Assembly (NCBI GenBank): GCA_947044405.1
Contig: CAMRHE010000054.1
Location: 4,355,501 to 4,419,500, forward strand
Reading direction: 5' to 3'
DNA: 64,000 nucleotides
DNA from: Leptodactylus fallax
Lineage: Eukaryota; Chordata; Amphibia; Anura; Leptodactylidae
Shown: in pieces, positions 21,474 to 31,368 of the stretch
Position numbering within the stretch: position 1 is the first letter of the stretch
Layout of the letters: the number at the start of each line of letters is the position of its first letter
Made by a program: the position numbers and the translations under genes
Notes under the pieces: generated by a model
What the model was told of the DNA's origin: nothing
The model's input: the letters and a program-made list of their open reading frames with translations, nothing else
The model's database searches: none

Positions 21474-21902
21474 TGTGACAGCTTGGGGGAATTAAACTCA
21501 AAATGGCGGCTGACTCCTGGTCCGGACAGCGGTGGTTCATGGTACTGGGCGCTGGAAAGATAGCTTTAAGACGGTCCAAGCGTAAAATAAAAGTGGCTTT
21601 ATTCAGCTTAACTGCAACATAGCAAAACAACAAAAAACCTAGGCCACAGTTAGGGTCCTAACTCACTCCTTGAGCCCCTAACTGTCCTGACTGTTGCTCA
21701 GCTCCAGCAACAGTCCCCTGTGGACGCCAGCCCTTCTGGGACAGACCCTCTCTCTCTGTCCTAGCTGGTCCACCACTTCCTGCTTCCTGCAGGACACTCC
21801 AGCCCTCCTGGAGTTACGTGCCACCACCCAAAGGCGTGGCTGAGGGCCTTTTCTGGCCTGGCCTGGGTCACTCAACAGCACCCTCTGGCTCACATACTTA
21901 CA
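21474..21902 (-). repeat. 5' LTR of captured-gene element copy 1
   Basis: 429 bp, partner of 17540-17968; next to the primer-site-like TATGGTGG. Confidence 0.9.
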
Positions 21903-21906
21903 GGGG

Positions 21907-22175
21907 GTATTAACCCCTGAGAGTAAAAAGCAGTTTTAATTGCTTCCCTGATCCACCTTGATAAGGAAGGTTTGGAAGCTTTGAGACCTTTGTCTCTACC
22001 ATATACTGTATATTAACCAGAAGGTTCTGGGATCTTCTGAAGGGCTGTGTGCGCAGAAGATAGATCTGGAGACATCTTACTACATCCAGAGTATGAAGCC
22101 ATTCCTCCTCAGATGATGATGAAGTTGGGATAAAAACTGGTAATGAAATCACCTGGTCGATATTGGCCCGAGAGG
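21907..22175 (-). pseudogene. DIRS tyrosine recombinase, middle segment
   Basis: Minus-strand reading from 22175: SLPVFIPTSSSSEEEWLHTL, DVVRCLQIYLLRTQPFRRS and QNLLVNI, the region of DIRS recombinases between the first Arg and the HxxR box. It joins the upstream segment at 25827 across the hAT insertion. Confidence 0.75.
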
Positions 22176-22379
22176 CAGGGCCGGTTTTAGACAAAGTGGG
22201 GCCCTGGGCAAAATTAAAAGCGGGCCCCAAATGCTGATATGCAAACAACACCATCATCTTCCAGTGGCAGCCCCTATAATAACGCCTCCTTTCTGCCAAC
22301 AAAAAAGTAATAAGCCCCATTTTACCACACACAATTCAAATGAACACCTTTGTACCACCTAATAGATTTTTGCACCCAG

Positions 22380-22840
22380 TCATCAGTTATTATAGCGCCT
22401 CCTTATAAATAATAGTCCCTGCTTATAAATAATATTACACATTATCAGTAATAGCACCCTCATAAATGATAAATAGTGCCCTGTATCAGTAATATTCCCC
22501 CTTATCAGTAACAGTCACCCCGTAAAAATAATACTGCTCCCTTATAAATAATAGCCCTATCATAAATAAGTTACCCTTATAAATAATAATCCCCATTATC
22601 ACTAATAGCCCCCTTTATAAATAAGCCCACTTAACAATTATACCCCCCTTATAAATAGTTACCCTCTTATAAATAATAGCTGCCCCTTATAATGGATGCC
22701 TTATATATAATAGTTCCCCCCTTATAAATAATAGCCCATCTTATAAATAATAGTTCCCCCTTATAATAGCCCCCTCATACTTAAGTTTCCCAATTATATA
22801 TAGTAACCCATCCTTATATATAATAGTTCTCCGTTATACA
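22380..22840 (+). repeat. TTATAAATAATAG minisatellite
   Basis: Degenerate tandem units of about 18-25 bp of the form CCCTTATAAATAATAG, with varying C-tracts. Confidence 0.75.
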
Positions 22841-23169
22841 GTGTCGGACTGAAGGGCCTTAGGCCCACCAGAGGATCTTGTTCTGGGGCCCCACCCAACA
22901 GCTTCCTGCTAATAGCCTACACCACGGCTCCTTCACTGAAGTCTTACATATGTGCTGACTACCTGGTGTTACTGAGTATGTTCCCAGTATAGTCAGCCCC
23001 TATAATACTGTGCAGGCCCCAATAACTCCATGGCCAGTTCATGCACAGTACTGTATGGGGAATGACATGGCCATGGGTCACTACACGTATGTGCAAGATT
23101 ATAGTGAGGGAGCTGTGATGCAGACATAGCACACAGGGCTACCAGCAGGAATTGTGAGCCCCCCCCCCC

Positions 23170-25310
23170 ACAGTATAATGCTCCACATGGTATATAATGC
23201 TCCACAGTATAAAATGCTCTCCTGAGCCCTCCAGTTTCCCCACATGGTATATAATGCTTCACAGTGACCCCACACAGTATAAAATGCTCCCCTGAGCCCC
23301 CCATAGTGGCCCCACATGGTATGTAAGGCTCCACACAGTATAATACTCCACAGTGGCCCACTCAGTATACTACCCCTTAGTGGCCCCAGACAGTGCAATA
23401 TGCTCTCCAGCAGCCCCACACAATATAATATGCTCCATACAGAATAATATGCACCCCACAATGCCTCCCCAGTATGCTGCAGTAGCCTAACACAGTATAA
23501 CATGCTCCATAATGACCTCCACACAGTATAATATACTCCCCAGAGGGGTTCCCCCAGTATAATGCTCCACAGTGGTCCCCCACAGTATAATATGTTCCCC
23601 ACAGTCCCCCCCAGTATAATGCTCTACAATGTCCCCACAGAGTATCATATGCTTCCGAAAAGCCCCACAAAATATAATAAACTCCACAGTGGCCCCACAC
23701 AGTATAACAGGCTCCCCACACTGTCCCTTCCCCCAGTATAAAGCTCCACAGTGGCCCATAATATAATATGCTCCCCAGAGGGCCCCCGCTAGTATAATGC
23801 TCCACAGTGCCCCCTCCAGTATTTTGCTCCACAGTGGCCCCACGCAATATATTATGCTCCCCAGAGCATCCCCCCCAGTATAATGTTCCACAGTAGGCCC
23901 CACGCAGTATAATATGCTCCCCAGAGGGCCCCCTAGTATAATGCTCATTAGTCCCCCCGTATAATGCCCCACAATGGCGCCACGCAATATAATATGCTCT
24001 GCTGATGGCCCTCCCAGACTAATGCTCCACAGTGACCCCACTCAGTATAACATGCTCCAGAAATGGCCTCCACACAGTATAATATACTGACCATAGAGGT
24101 TTCCCCAGTATAATACTCCACAGCGGCCCAAAACAGTATAATATGCTCTCCAGAGCCCCCCCCAGTATAATGCTTCACAGTGGCCCAAAACAGTATAACA
24201 TGCTCTCCAGAGCCCCCCCAGTATAATGCTCCACAGTGGCCCCGCACAGTATAATATACTGGGGGGCCCCTCTGGAGAGCATATTATACTGTGTGGGGAA
24301 ACCGTGGAGCATTATACTGGGGGGGGGGCTCTGGAGAGCATATTATACTGTGTGGGGCCACTGTGGAGCATAATACTGGGGAGGGGGGCCATCTGGAGAA
24401 CATGTTATATTCTGTGGGGCCTCTATTGAGTATTATAAAGTGGGGGGCTCTGGAGAGCATGTTATATTCTGTGGGGCCACTTTGGAGCATTATACTGGGG
24501 GGCCCCTTTGGAGAGCATATTATACTGTGTGGGGCCACTGTGGAGCATTATACTTGGGGGCCCCTCTGGAGAGCATAATGCTCCAAAGTGGCCCCACATA
24601 ATATAACATTATCTCCAGAGCCCCCCCCACATTATAATTTTCCACAGAGGCCCCACAGAATATAACATGCTATCCAGAGGGCCCCTTCCCCAGTATAATA
24701 TGCTATCCAGAGGGGCCCCCCAGTATAATGCTTCACAGTGGCCCAAAACAGTATAACATGCTCTCCAGAGCCCCCCCCAGTATAATGCTCCACAGTGGCC
24801 CCGCACAGTATAATATACTGGGGGGCCCCTCTGGAGAGCATATTATACTGTGTGGGGAAACCGTGGAGCATTATACTGGGGGGGGGCTCTGGAGAGCATA
24901 TTATACTGTGTGGGGCCACTGTGGAGCATAATACTGGGGAGGGGGCCCTCTGGAGAACATGTTATATTCTGTGGGGCCTCTATTGAGTATTATAAAGTGG
25001 GGCGCTCTGGAGAGCATGTTATATTCTGTGGGGCCACTTTGGAGCATTATACTGGGGGGCCCCTTTGGAGAGCATATTATACTGTGTGGGGCCACTGTGG
25101 AGCATTATACTTGGGGGCCCCTCTGGAGAGCATAATGCTCCAAAGTGGCCCCACATAATATAACATTATCTCCAGAGCCCCCCCCCACATTATAATTTTC
25201 CACAGAGGCCCCACAGAATATAACATGCTATCCAGAGGGCCCTTCCCCAGTATAATATGCTATCCAGAGGGGCCCCCCAGTATAATGCTCCACAGGGGCC
25301 CTACAGTGCT
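23170..25310. repeat. AGTATAATATGCTCC satellite with inverted blocks
   Basis: Dozens of units around CAGTATAATATGCTCCACAGTGG. From 23170 to 24250 all lie in one orientation; at about 24255 the orientation flips around CAGTATAATATACTG and flips back near 24575. A block of about 559 bp containing this inversion is duplicated in tandem (about 24172-24730 and 24731-25290). Long frames here are repeat artefacts. Confidence 0.85.
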
Positions 25311-25826
25311 ATTATTATATTATATTCTGGGGTCTCTTCAGACCCCAGAGTATAATAATCGAAAGCCCAAGGGAGGTAAGAGAAAATAACAAACAGGTAT
25401 ACTCACCTTGTCTTACCTCTTCTGGGCCTCCTCGCGCTGCTCCGCTATCCCCGCCGTCGCTGGCTTCTTCTTCTCTGCGGCTGACGTCACGCGTTATGGA
25501 CGTCACCGCTGAGGCTGTGATTGGGCCTCAGTGATTACGTGTGGCAAGCTGTCAGCACGCCCCCACGTGATCACTAAGGCTGAGGCCTGGCCTCAGCGAT
25601 GATGTCCGGAACGCCAGAAGATGACGTCGGACGCAAGGACAGGTGAGTAAAAATGTTTGTTATTTTTACTCACCACGGGAAAGGGGCCCTGCGGTCCCTT
25701 TCTGTTATTGATTTGTCCGGGCCTGACTCCGGAATCCGGAGTCATCAGGTTCCGGATCCCTGGGGCCCCTTTGGGGACAGGGCCCTGGGAAATTGCCCAG
25801 TTTGCCCCCCCCTAACGCCAGCCCTG

Positions 25827-26760
25827 CCGGGAGGGTACCTTAGGGTTGAACCCAGGAAGGAATCTGAGTTGAGCCTTATCTGAAAAGAATAAAATATATG
25901 GCTCTTCGGAGGAAAGGGCCTGCAAGTCACCAACTCTCTTTGCTGAGGTGATGGCTAGCAAAAAAATGATTTTATAAGCGAGGAACTTAAGATCCACATC
26001 CTCCAATGGCTCAAAAGGCAGACCACAGAGTCATGAGAGAACTGTGGCTAGATCCCACTGTGGAACAGGGGCTGACACCACTGGCCTAAGTCTCATAGCA
26101 CCCTTAAGAAATCTAGTAATTAAGGGATTCTGAGACAGTCATCTTCCTATACAGGTGCATAGGGCTGTAACCTGTACCTTAATTGTGGCAGGGGAAAGGC
26201 CCATATTCAAGCCGTCCTGAAGAAAGTTTAGAATCACTCCGATAGAAGGATTCAAACGATCAGCTTCCCGACTGGAGCACTACACCTTGAAGACATTACC
26301 TATTCTTAGGTAGGTTTTATTGGTGGATTCTGCTCTGGCGCAGGAGAGGGTCTTCAGGATGGCTTCAGACAGTCCTCTAGATCTGCATAGGGGCTGGCCA
26401 ACCTCCAGGCTGTCAGGTTGAATCTCCTCAGATCCTGGCATTTCTGAGATCCCTGACAAACCAGGTTCGGGAGTAGGGGAAGCCTCCAAAAGATCCCTCG
26501 ACTCATCAGCATGAGTTGGGAAAACCAAGCTCTTTTTGGCCAGAATGGTAGAATGGCTATCACAGAGGCTTGGTCCTGTCTGACTTTCATCAATATCCAT
26601 GGTATCATGGAAAGTGTTGGGAAGATGTTTGCCAGTCTGAAATCTCCAAGGGATGGACAGGGTATCCACTGCCAAGAGATAGTCCTCCTGATACAATGAG
26701 CAGAACGTCTCTACCTTGGCATTGAGTCTGGTCGCCATCAGGTCTACTTCTGGAAGACAC
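25827..26760 (-). pseudogene. DIRS tyrosine recombinase N-terminal part and preceding linker
   Basis: Minus-strand reading from 26765: WCLPEVDLMATRLNAKVETF, YRQDEDY-like and IPWRFQ (the end of the DIRS RNase H/methyltransferase region), a Ser/Pro-rich linker, then RIGNVFKVW, SREADRLNPSIGVILNFLQD, FEPLEDVDLKFLAYKI and LAITSAKRVGDLQALS with the first catalytic Arg, ending FLPGFNPKVPS at the hAT insertion. Stops occur near 26150 and 26040. Segments at 21907-22175 and 17330-17539 continue it. Confidence 0.78.
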
Positions 26761-27560
26761 CACATCAGGGTGATCTGGTGGAAAATCTCTTGATTGAGAG
26801 ACCATTCTCCTGATATGGTAAGACCCCTGAATCAACTGATCCTCTACTATGTTCAGGGAGCCCTTGATGTGAACTGCAGATAAATGTGTCAGATTTTTCT
26901 CTGCCCAGGTGAAAGAGCTGCCTCTCTGAGGAGGGGTAATGATCTGGTGCCTCCCTGTTTGTTTAGATTTTTCTCTGCCCAGGTGAAAGAGCTGCCTCTC
27001 TGAGGAGGGGTAATGATCTGGTGCCTCCCTGTTTGTTTAGGTACATTACGGTCGTCATATTGTCGGACCAAACTTTGACCGCTCTTCCTCTGAGAAGAGG
27101 AGAGAAATGGAGAAGTGCCAGGTAAACTGCTCTGAGTTTCCTTCAGTTGGATGATGCCATCCTTTCTAGCCTGCTCCAGACTTCTTGTACGGTTTTCTTG
27201 TACAGATGGGCTCCCCATCCTGAAAGGGATGCATCGGTGGTGGTCAACCGGGGCCAACGAGGTTGGACCGTGGACATTCCGTCTCTCAGGTGTTTCCCAC
27301 TTGAGGGAAAGATGGCTACTGGGAGAAAGTCTCATCCTCTTGTCGAGACCTCGAGGGCCACGATTCCAGAGATTTAGGACTTCCATCTGGAGAGGATGCA
27401 TATGCCATAAAGCCCAAGAGACTGCATTGGTTGAGGCTGACATGAGGCTCAGGACTCTCATAGCTGTCCTGATGGACACCAAGCGTGTTCTGAGAAGATA
27501 CTGGACCACTCTGATTATCTTTTCTTTCCTTGCTCTCCACAACAACTTCTTCCTTGTGAA
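26761..27560 (-). pseudogene. DIRS RT thumb and RNase H
   Basis: Minus-strand reading from about 27550: WRARKEKIIRVVQYLL, VSIRTAMRVLSLMSASTNAV, ALWHMHPLQMEVL and a LSLKWWE-like block, the thumb and connection of DIRS reverse transcriptases, then the start of RNase H (VDHHRCIPF). Near 26890-26800 HLSAVHIKGSLNIVEDQLIQ closes RNase H in another frame. A 74-bp tandem duplication (26891-26964, 26965-27038) sits inside. The palm with the YxDD box is absent. Confidence 0.72.
26891..27038 (-). repeat. 74-bp tandem duplication within DIRS RNase H
   Basis: Two copies starting AGATTTTTCTCTGCCCAGG at 26891 and 26965, almost identical; local duplication that disrupts the reading frame. Confidence 0.9.
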
Positions 27561-27849
27561 TATACCCCCACCGAGAAGGGGGGGAAAGTGGAAGAAAAGG
27601 AGAAAAAGCACGCCCCCGTGAGTACAACTTGGGGGGGAGATAAAAACATCAGGGAGGACATGAGAGACCTCCCTCCACCTGTCCCACCACACAGGACAGA
27701 AAAAAACACAGGGGGTGGAGGTCTCTCTTGCCTTCTTATAGGGCAGTATAGTCAAGCATTAATTATGCTAATTCAAAAGTTCCCCTTGTCCTGCCAGCAC
27801 ACAGGGGCAGAAATACCCCATATTATGCTGCTGTAGGACGTAAGGGAAA
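27561..27849 (-). repeat. DIRS terminal region, 5' end of element
   Basis: In reverse it matches 14150-14330 over about 150 bp (TAATTAGCATAATTAATGC-like, GACTATACTGCCCTATAAGA, GAGAGACCTCCACCCCCTGT). It ends with the inverted repeat at 27813-27849. Confidence 0.7.
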
Positions 27850-28155
27850 AACAGAAAAATTTCACACATATAAAAAATTAATTCTTATTTATTAAGCAAT
27901 AATTAAAAGACATGCATAACATAAAAAATGAGATGACATATCTACTAGTACACAAAAAAGGGAGGAGACTAAATAGTCACAGTACTAGAAATGATCACAC
28001 AATAGTGGCGTGAAAAAGACAGGAAATGTGGAATACTAGGGCATGAGGTTAATGCACCTAATTGATATGTAAAAATAATGGTATAAAACTAAATAAGGCT
28101 GATTAATGCAACAGGTAGGAATTAGAAGTAATTAATATACACATTTAGTACAGAG
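27850..28155. other. AT-rich sequence, no gene; left flank of LTR element
   Basis: Nothing recognisable. It ends in AGAG (28152-28155), the target duplication of the next element, whose other copy is 31861-31864. Confidence 0.5.
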
Positions 28156-28646
28156 TGTGAGAGTGTGAACCTAGAGGGCGCTGGTGAGCGACCCAAATCC
28201 AGGGTTAAAAAGGTCCTCAACCACACCCATTGGTGGGGCTTCACTCCAGAGGGAGTGCATACAGCAGAGGAGTGCTGCTGAGAACCTGCAGGGAGCAGGT
28301 AAATGGTGGAACAGTTGGAGACAGACAAGGGGGTCTGTCCCAAGAGAACTGGACTCCACAAGCGGACTTGGTGGGCTCAGTGTGAGCCAGATTGCTCAGG
28401 AGAAACCTCAGCTAAGCATCCTGCCCTCAAAGAGTAGTCAGGGTTCAAGAAGTGAGGTGTTGCCCTGTGTGTAGGCTAGGCTGTTTTTTGTTTTTGTTCC
28501 TCTTATCACTTACTAGCTGAATAAAGCCATTTCTTTTGGATTTCCATTACCTGATATGCTGTTTATTTGGCACCCAGCACCACCAACACCTCTGTCAAGT
28601 CCAGGAAGCTGCTACCTTTGATGCTAAACTACCCCCAATTGTCACA
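28156..28646 (+). repeat. 5' LTR of captured-gene element copy 2
   Basis: 491 bp; about fifteen differences by eye from 31369-31860; contains CTGAATAAAGCC. Confidence 0.92.
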
Positions 28647-28793
28647 TATGGTGCTTCGGATGCGGGCAAAAAGAGATCCTTGCAAGTCCTCGAAGACAAT
28701 TGTTTAGTAAACTGCAGTATCACTAAATGTGCATTGTGGCCTACAGCTGAAAAAGAAGTCTGAGATTTCGAGTGAGAAACCCAGGAGGGGTGA

Positions 28794-29030
28794 GTGGAAC
28801 TACAAAATAGCAAATTGTGTGCAAAACTGGTGAAAGTAAAACTCTGGAAGAGGAATCTAGGGAATGGACTTTGTGTATACTGTGGCACAGAAGTCTGTAA
28901 AGTGCTTGCTGATGGCAAGAAAGTAAGCAATGTGTATAGAAACTGGATATCGCAAACAGTCTATGTGAAAGGCTATGGTGCCATGTTGATGTTTTCTGTG
29001 GAAGACAGAAGAAAATGCTGGTTGTTGTAG
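28794..29030 (+). CDS. Short leader ORF of captured-gene element, copy 2
   Basis: 78 residues, unrecognised. It has the same CVYCGTEVC motif and C-terminal ending as the leader ORF of copy 1. A donor-like GGTGAGTGG lies just before its ATG (28789), so the leader may be spliced out to express the long frame from ATG 29145. Confidence 0.5.
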   Translation: MELQNSKLCAKLVKVKLWKRNLGNGLCVYCGTEVCKVLADGKKVSNVYRNWISQTVYVKGYGAMLMFSVEDRRKCWLL

Positions 29031-29144
29031 TGCCACATAAGTTAACTGTTTGGTGAATACATGTGACTGCAGAAGATAGTAAAAAGTTGCTGCCGGTTGA
29101 ACCCAAGGTTTCTGTGGAATATTGTGTAATCTTGTTATTAAACC

Positions 29145-30602
29145 ATGGGCAAGAAAAAGAAAATTTCAGTTTGTAAGAAAGCAGAAAAGATGTGCACAGG
29201 TGTGTTACTGCAGCAGTCTCAAGGCAGAGAGACACAAAACCCGAAACAGAGTCTGTGGAGTGCAAGTAAAGATAATGGGTTGCATGAGAGTGACTTAGTT
29301 TTTCTGAAGCATCTCTGTTCTATGAATAAATATGTCCCTGCTGACTGTATGTCTCATACTGGAGGGCATGAAAGCGCCAAAGATGAAAATATTATGGTAC
29401 AGCAGCTTCAAGATGAGATTAAAACCATCAGGTTTATTTATGAGGATGAAGTATCTGATTGGAAATGGCGATCTGAAGTATCATAAAAAGAGAATTTGAA
29501 GTTAAAGAAAGAGCTTGACTGTATAAAAAGTTCATATCCAAGTCATTGTGGCAATGTGGTGCTGGGTTTGCCTGGAATGGACTGTGTCACTAAGAAGGAG
29601 TTTGCTGAAATGAAATGCGCTCTATCTAATAAAGTTCTACTGAGTGTAGAGCAAAAGCAAGTGCTTGAGAAGCAATTGCAGGATTTAAAGGAGCAGCATA
29701 TCCAAGACTCCAGTGCCAAAGAGTGTGTCATTGAAAAATTAAGAGATGACCTTGAAACTGCTAAACGTGAGAGAAATGAATTTTTGCAGTGTCAGTCAGA
29801 ATGTTTGAATGACCAAGTTAGGAAGTGTGAAAAACTTTCGGCTGTATTAACTGATAAAGAAAATGAAATTGCAGAGCTGAGGAAGGAGGTGTCTGACCGA
29901 GAGAGTGATTTAGAATCTGTGGTGCAGATATTGCAGTCAGAGCAAAACTTGCATGAACTAAAGCAGGTTCAACTAAACAAAGAAGTGAAGGAATGGCAGA
30001 GCAGAGCTTGAGTTCTGGAACAAAGAGAAATGGAACTCAAAGCTAGAATATGTAGCCTGGAGAGGGCGCTGTCAGGATCCTGTGAAGATAATGAGAAATT
30101 GTCTGTTTTGGTGCAAAATAAAGACAAAGAATTGATGGAAATGTTGTCTGTACATGCTCAGAATTTACAAACCTTACAGGAGAGTCACAAAGAAGTTGAG
30201 AAAAACCTGGAATCTGTGCAGATATTGTATGAGGACAAAGCCAATGCCTATGACAAGCTGGAAAAGGCCAAGAGAGAATTGGACCTCCAGATAGAAGACA
30301 TGAGGATTCAGTTTGAGGAAAACATGTGTAATTTATCTGCTCAGATTGTAGATCTAAAAATGCTTGCTGCTCAACTAAAACTGCAAGTGGACAAACAGGA
30401 GGAAGATCTGCAAGTTGCAATAGTAAAAACTGAGATGGAGGCTGTGCAGAAAAATGTGGCAATGAAGAAAGTTCTGGAGCTGGAATCAGAGATTTGTGCG
30501 CTACAGAAGGCGTTAGAATTGGAGAAAGCTGCCAGCATAGAGGCAGAGAAAGGAGAACCATTAAGTCAGACAGACATGAGTGACCTGTCCAGTGATGTTG
30601 AT
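29145..30602 (+). pseudogene. Captured coiled-coil protein with class II myosin rod sequence, copy 2
   Basis: Starts MGKKKKISVCKK at 29145. In-frame stops at 29484 (TAA) and 30009 (TGA) interrupt an otherwise continuous frame to about 30643. N-terminal coiled coil of unknown source; then [19 protein letters not shown] near 30244 and QVDKQEEDLQVA, AQKNVAMKK-like ([17 protein letters not shown]) near 30390-30500, closely resembling the non-muscle myosin II rod. The [19 protein letters not shown] segment present in copy 1 is missing here, so copy 2 carries an internal deletion or copy 1 an extra piece. A coiled coil might substitute for Gag multimerisation; that is speculation. Confidence 0.82.
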
Positions 30603-31221
30603 GGCAAAGATCAAAAGGATAAGAAACGTGGTGTGAAAAGACACGTGAAGATCAAGGCCATAGCTACTTTGAGTATATTGAAGAAAATAAATACATCAGG
30701 TCTAAGTCCCCACAGCCACCGGTGGAAGAGGAAGATGAAAAACTGGATAAAACTAATGTTCTTCTTGACACTTTTAATTGTGATCTTCACTTCAAAATTT
30801 TCACTGGGTTCGTCTGAGCGCCACTTCTCTCACCATGGAGAGTTTTTCCTTCCTGTGGGCAAGTGGAAGAGCCTCATATAGTGTCTCGAATGGCAAAGTT
30901 TGCTTTGAGATGAAGTTTACAGAAAAGGTACCCGTGAAACATTTATACTCTAAAGACATTGATGTGCATGAAGTACGTGTTGGTTGGTCTCTGAGCTCCT
31001 GTGGATTCATGCTAGCTGAAGATGAAAATTCTTACGGCTATTCACTAAAGGGATCAAAGTCATGCAATGGGGTGGCTGAAGACTATGGCGAGAAATATGA
31101 TGAAAATGATGTGATCCCCTGTATGGCGAATTTTGAAGGTGATGAAGTAGAACTTGCTTGTGCAAAGAATGGCCAGGATCTTGGCATAGCATTTAAAGTG
31201 CTGAGAAACCAGAAATCTTGA
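30603..31221 (+). pseudogene. HNRNPU: hnRNP U fragment with SPRY domain (captured), copy 2
   Basis: About 200 residues of hnRNP U in three frames: DKKRGVKR near 30625, then (shifted) [29 protein letters not shown] and FNCDLHFKI, then (shifted again) [89 protein letters not shown] and IAFKVL, followed by the stop at 31219. In the host protein this runs from the acidic/basic linker into the SPRY domain. No intron interrupts it. The hnRNP U part ends inside SPRY at the same place as copy 1; the ATPase-like and RGG regions are absent. Two single-base shifts make it non-functional as one product. Confidence 0.92.
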
Positions 31222-31368
31222 CTGACCGGAACTTGGAGGTTGAGACCGCCAGATGGGGACATCTGGAGAGACACTGGACAAGCGTACATGATTGAAGAGG
31301 GACGTCGACATTGTATGTCTTGTCCCATTGTCGCTCACCCCATGGGTGGTGAGCTTAGGGCGAGGGAA

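Larger units (their letters stand above)
17540..21902 (-). mobile_element. Non-autonomous LTR element carrying captured myosin and hnRNP U sequence, copy 1
   Basis: LTRs of 429 bp at 17540-17968 and 21474-21902, with a 4-bp target duplication GGGG (17536-17539 and 21903-21906). On the minus strand the internal region has TATGGTGG two bases after the 5' LTR (a likely tRNA primer site) and a GAGGGGGAGGG purine tract before the 3' LTR. No gag, protease, RT or integrase is seen in 3.5 kb. Instead there is a leader frame, a long coiled-coil frame with class II myosin rod sequence, and an hnRNP U SPRY domain. LTRs differ at about ten sites by eye. Copy 2 is at 28156-31860. Confidence 0.9.
22176..25826. 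mobile_element. Long non-autonomous hAT-like element filled with satellite
   Basis: 3651 bp with inverted ends (CAGGGCCGGTTTTAGACAAA and CAGGGCTGGCGTTAGGGGGG; both share GGGCCCTGGG inside) and an 8-bp flanking duplication CCGAGAGG (22168-22175) / CCGGGAGG (25827-25834). No transposase is present. The interior is a TTATAAATAATAG-type minisatellite (about 22380-22840), then a long array of CAGTATAATATGCTCC units (23170-25310), then a GC-rich segment with CAATCACAG-like motifs (25370-25660). Size and 8-bp duplication fit hAT. Confidence 0.75.
17277..27849 (-). mobile_element. DIRS1-like retrotransposon with two nested insertions
   Basis: Ends are inverted: TTTCCTTACGTCCTACAACA at 17278 and the inverse at 27813-27849. 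Minus-strand order: RT thumb and RNase H (27755-26889), methyltransferase-like/linker region, tyrosine recombinase (about 26760-25827, 22175-21907, 17539-17330). Gag and the RT palm are missing, so it is internally deleted. It is interrupted by an LTR element (17540-21902, duplication GGGG) and a hAT element (22176-25826, duplication CCGRGAGG). Removing both restores the recombinase order. Confidence 0.8.

Noticed and set aside
22993..25158. Many overlapping open frames on both strands, 60-180 codons, in the satellite region
   Set aside because: They are produced by the repeating unit, which lacks stops in several frames; the translations are low-complexity repeats with no domain.
23170..25310. 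Regularly spaced repeats resembling a CRISPR array
   Set aside because: Units are contiguous and variable, there are no unique spacers of constant length, and the genome is eukaryotic.
30043..30561. 172-codon open frame on the minus strand
   Set aside because: It is antisense to the myosin-like coiled-coil frame and shows no family of its own.
30603..31221. A resident host HNRNPU gene or ordinary processed pseudogene
   Set aside because: The sequence is fused to coiled-coil sequence, lies between paired LTRs with a target duplication, lacks a poly-A tail, and a second independent copy exists in the same arrangement.
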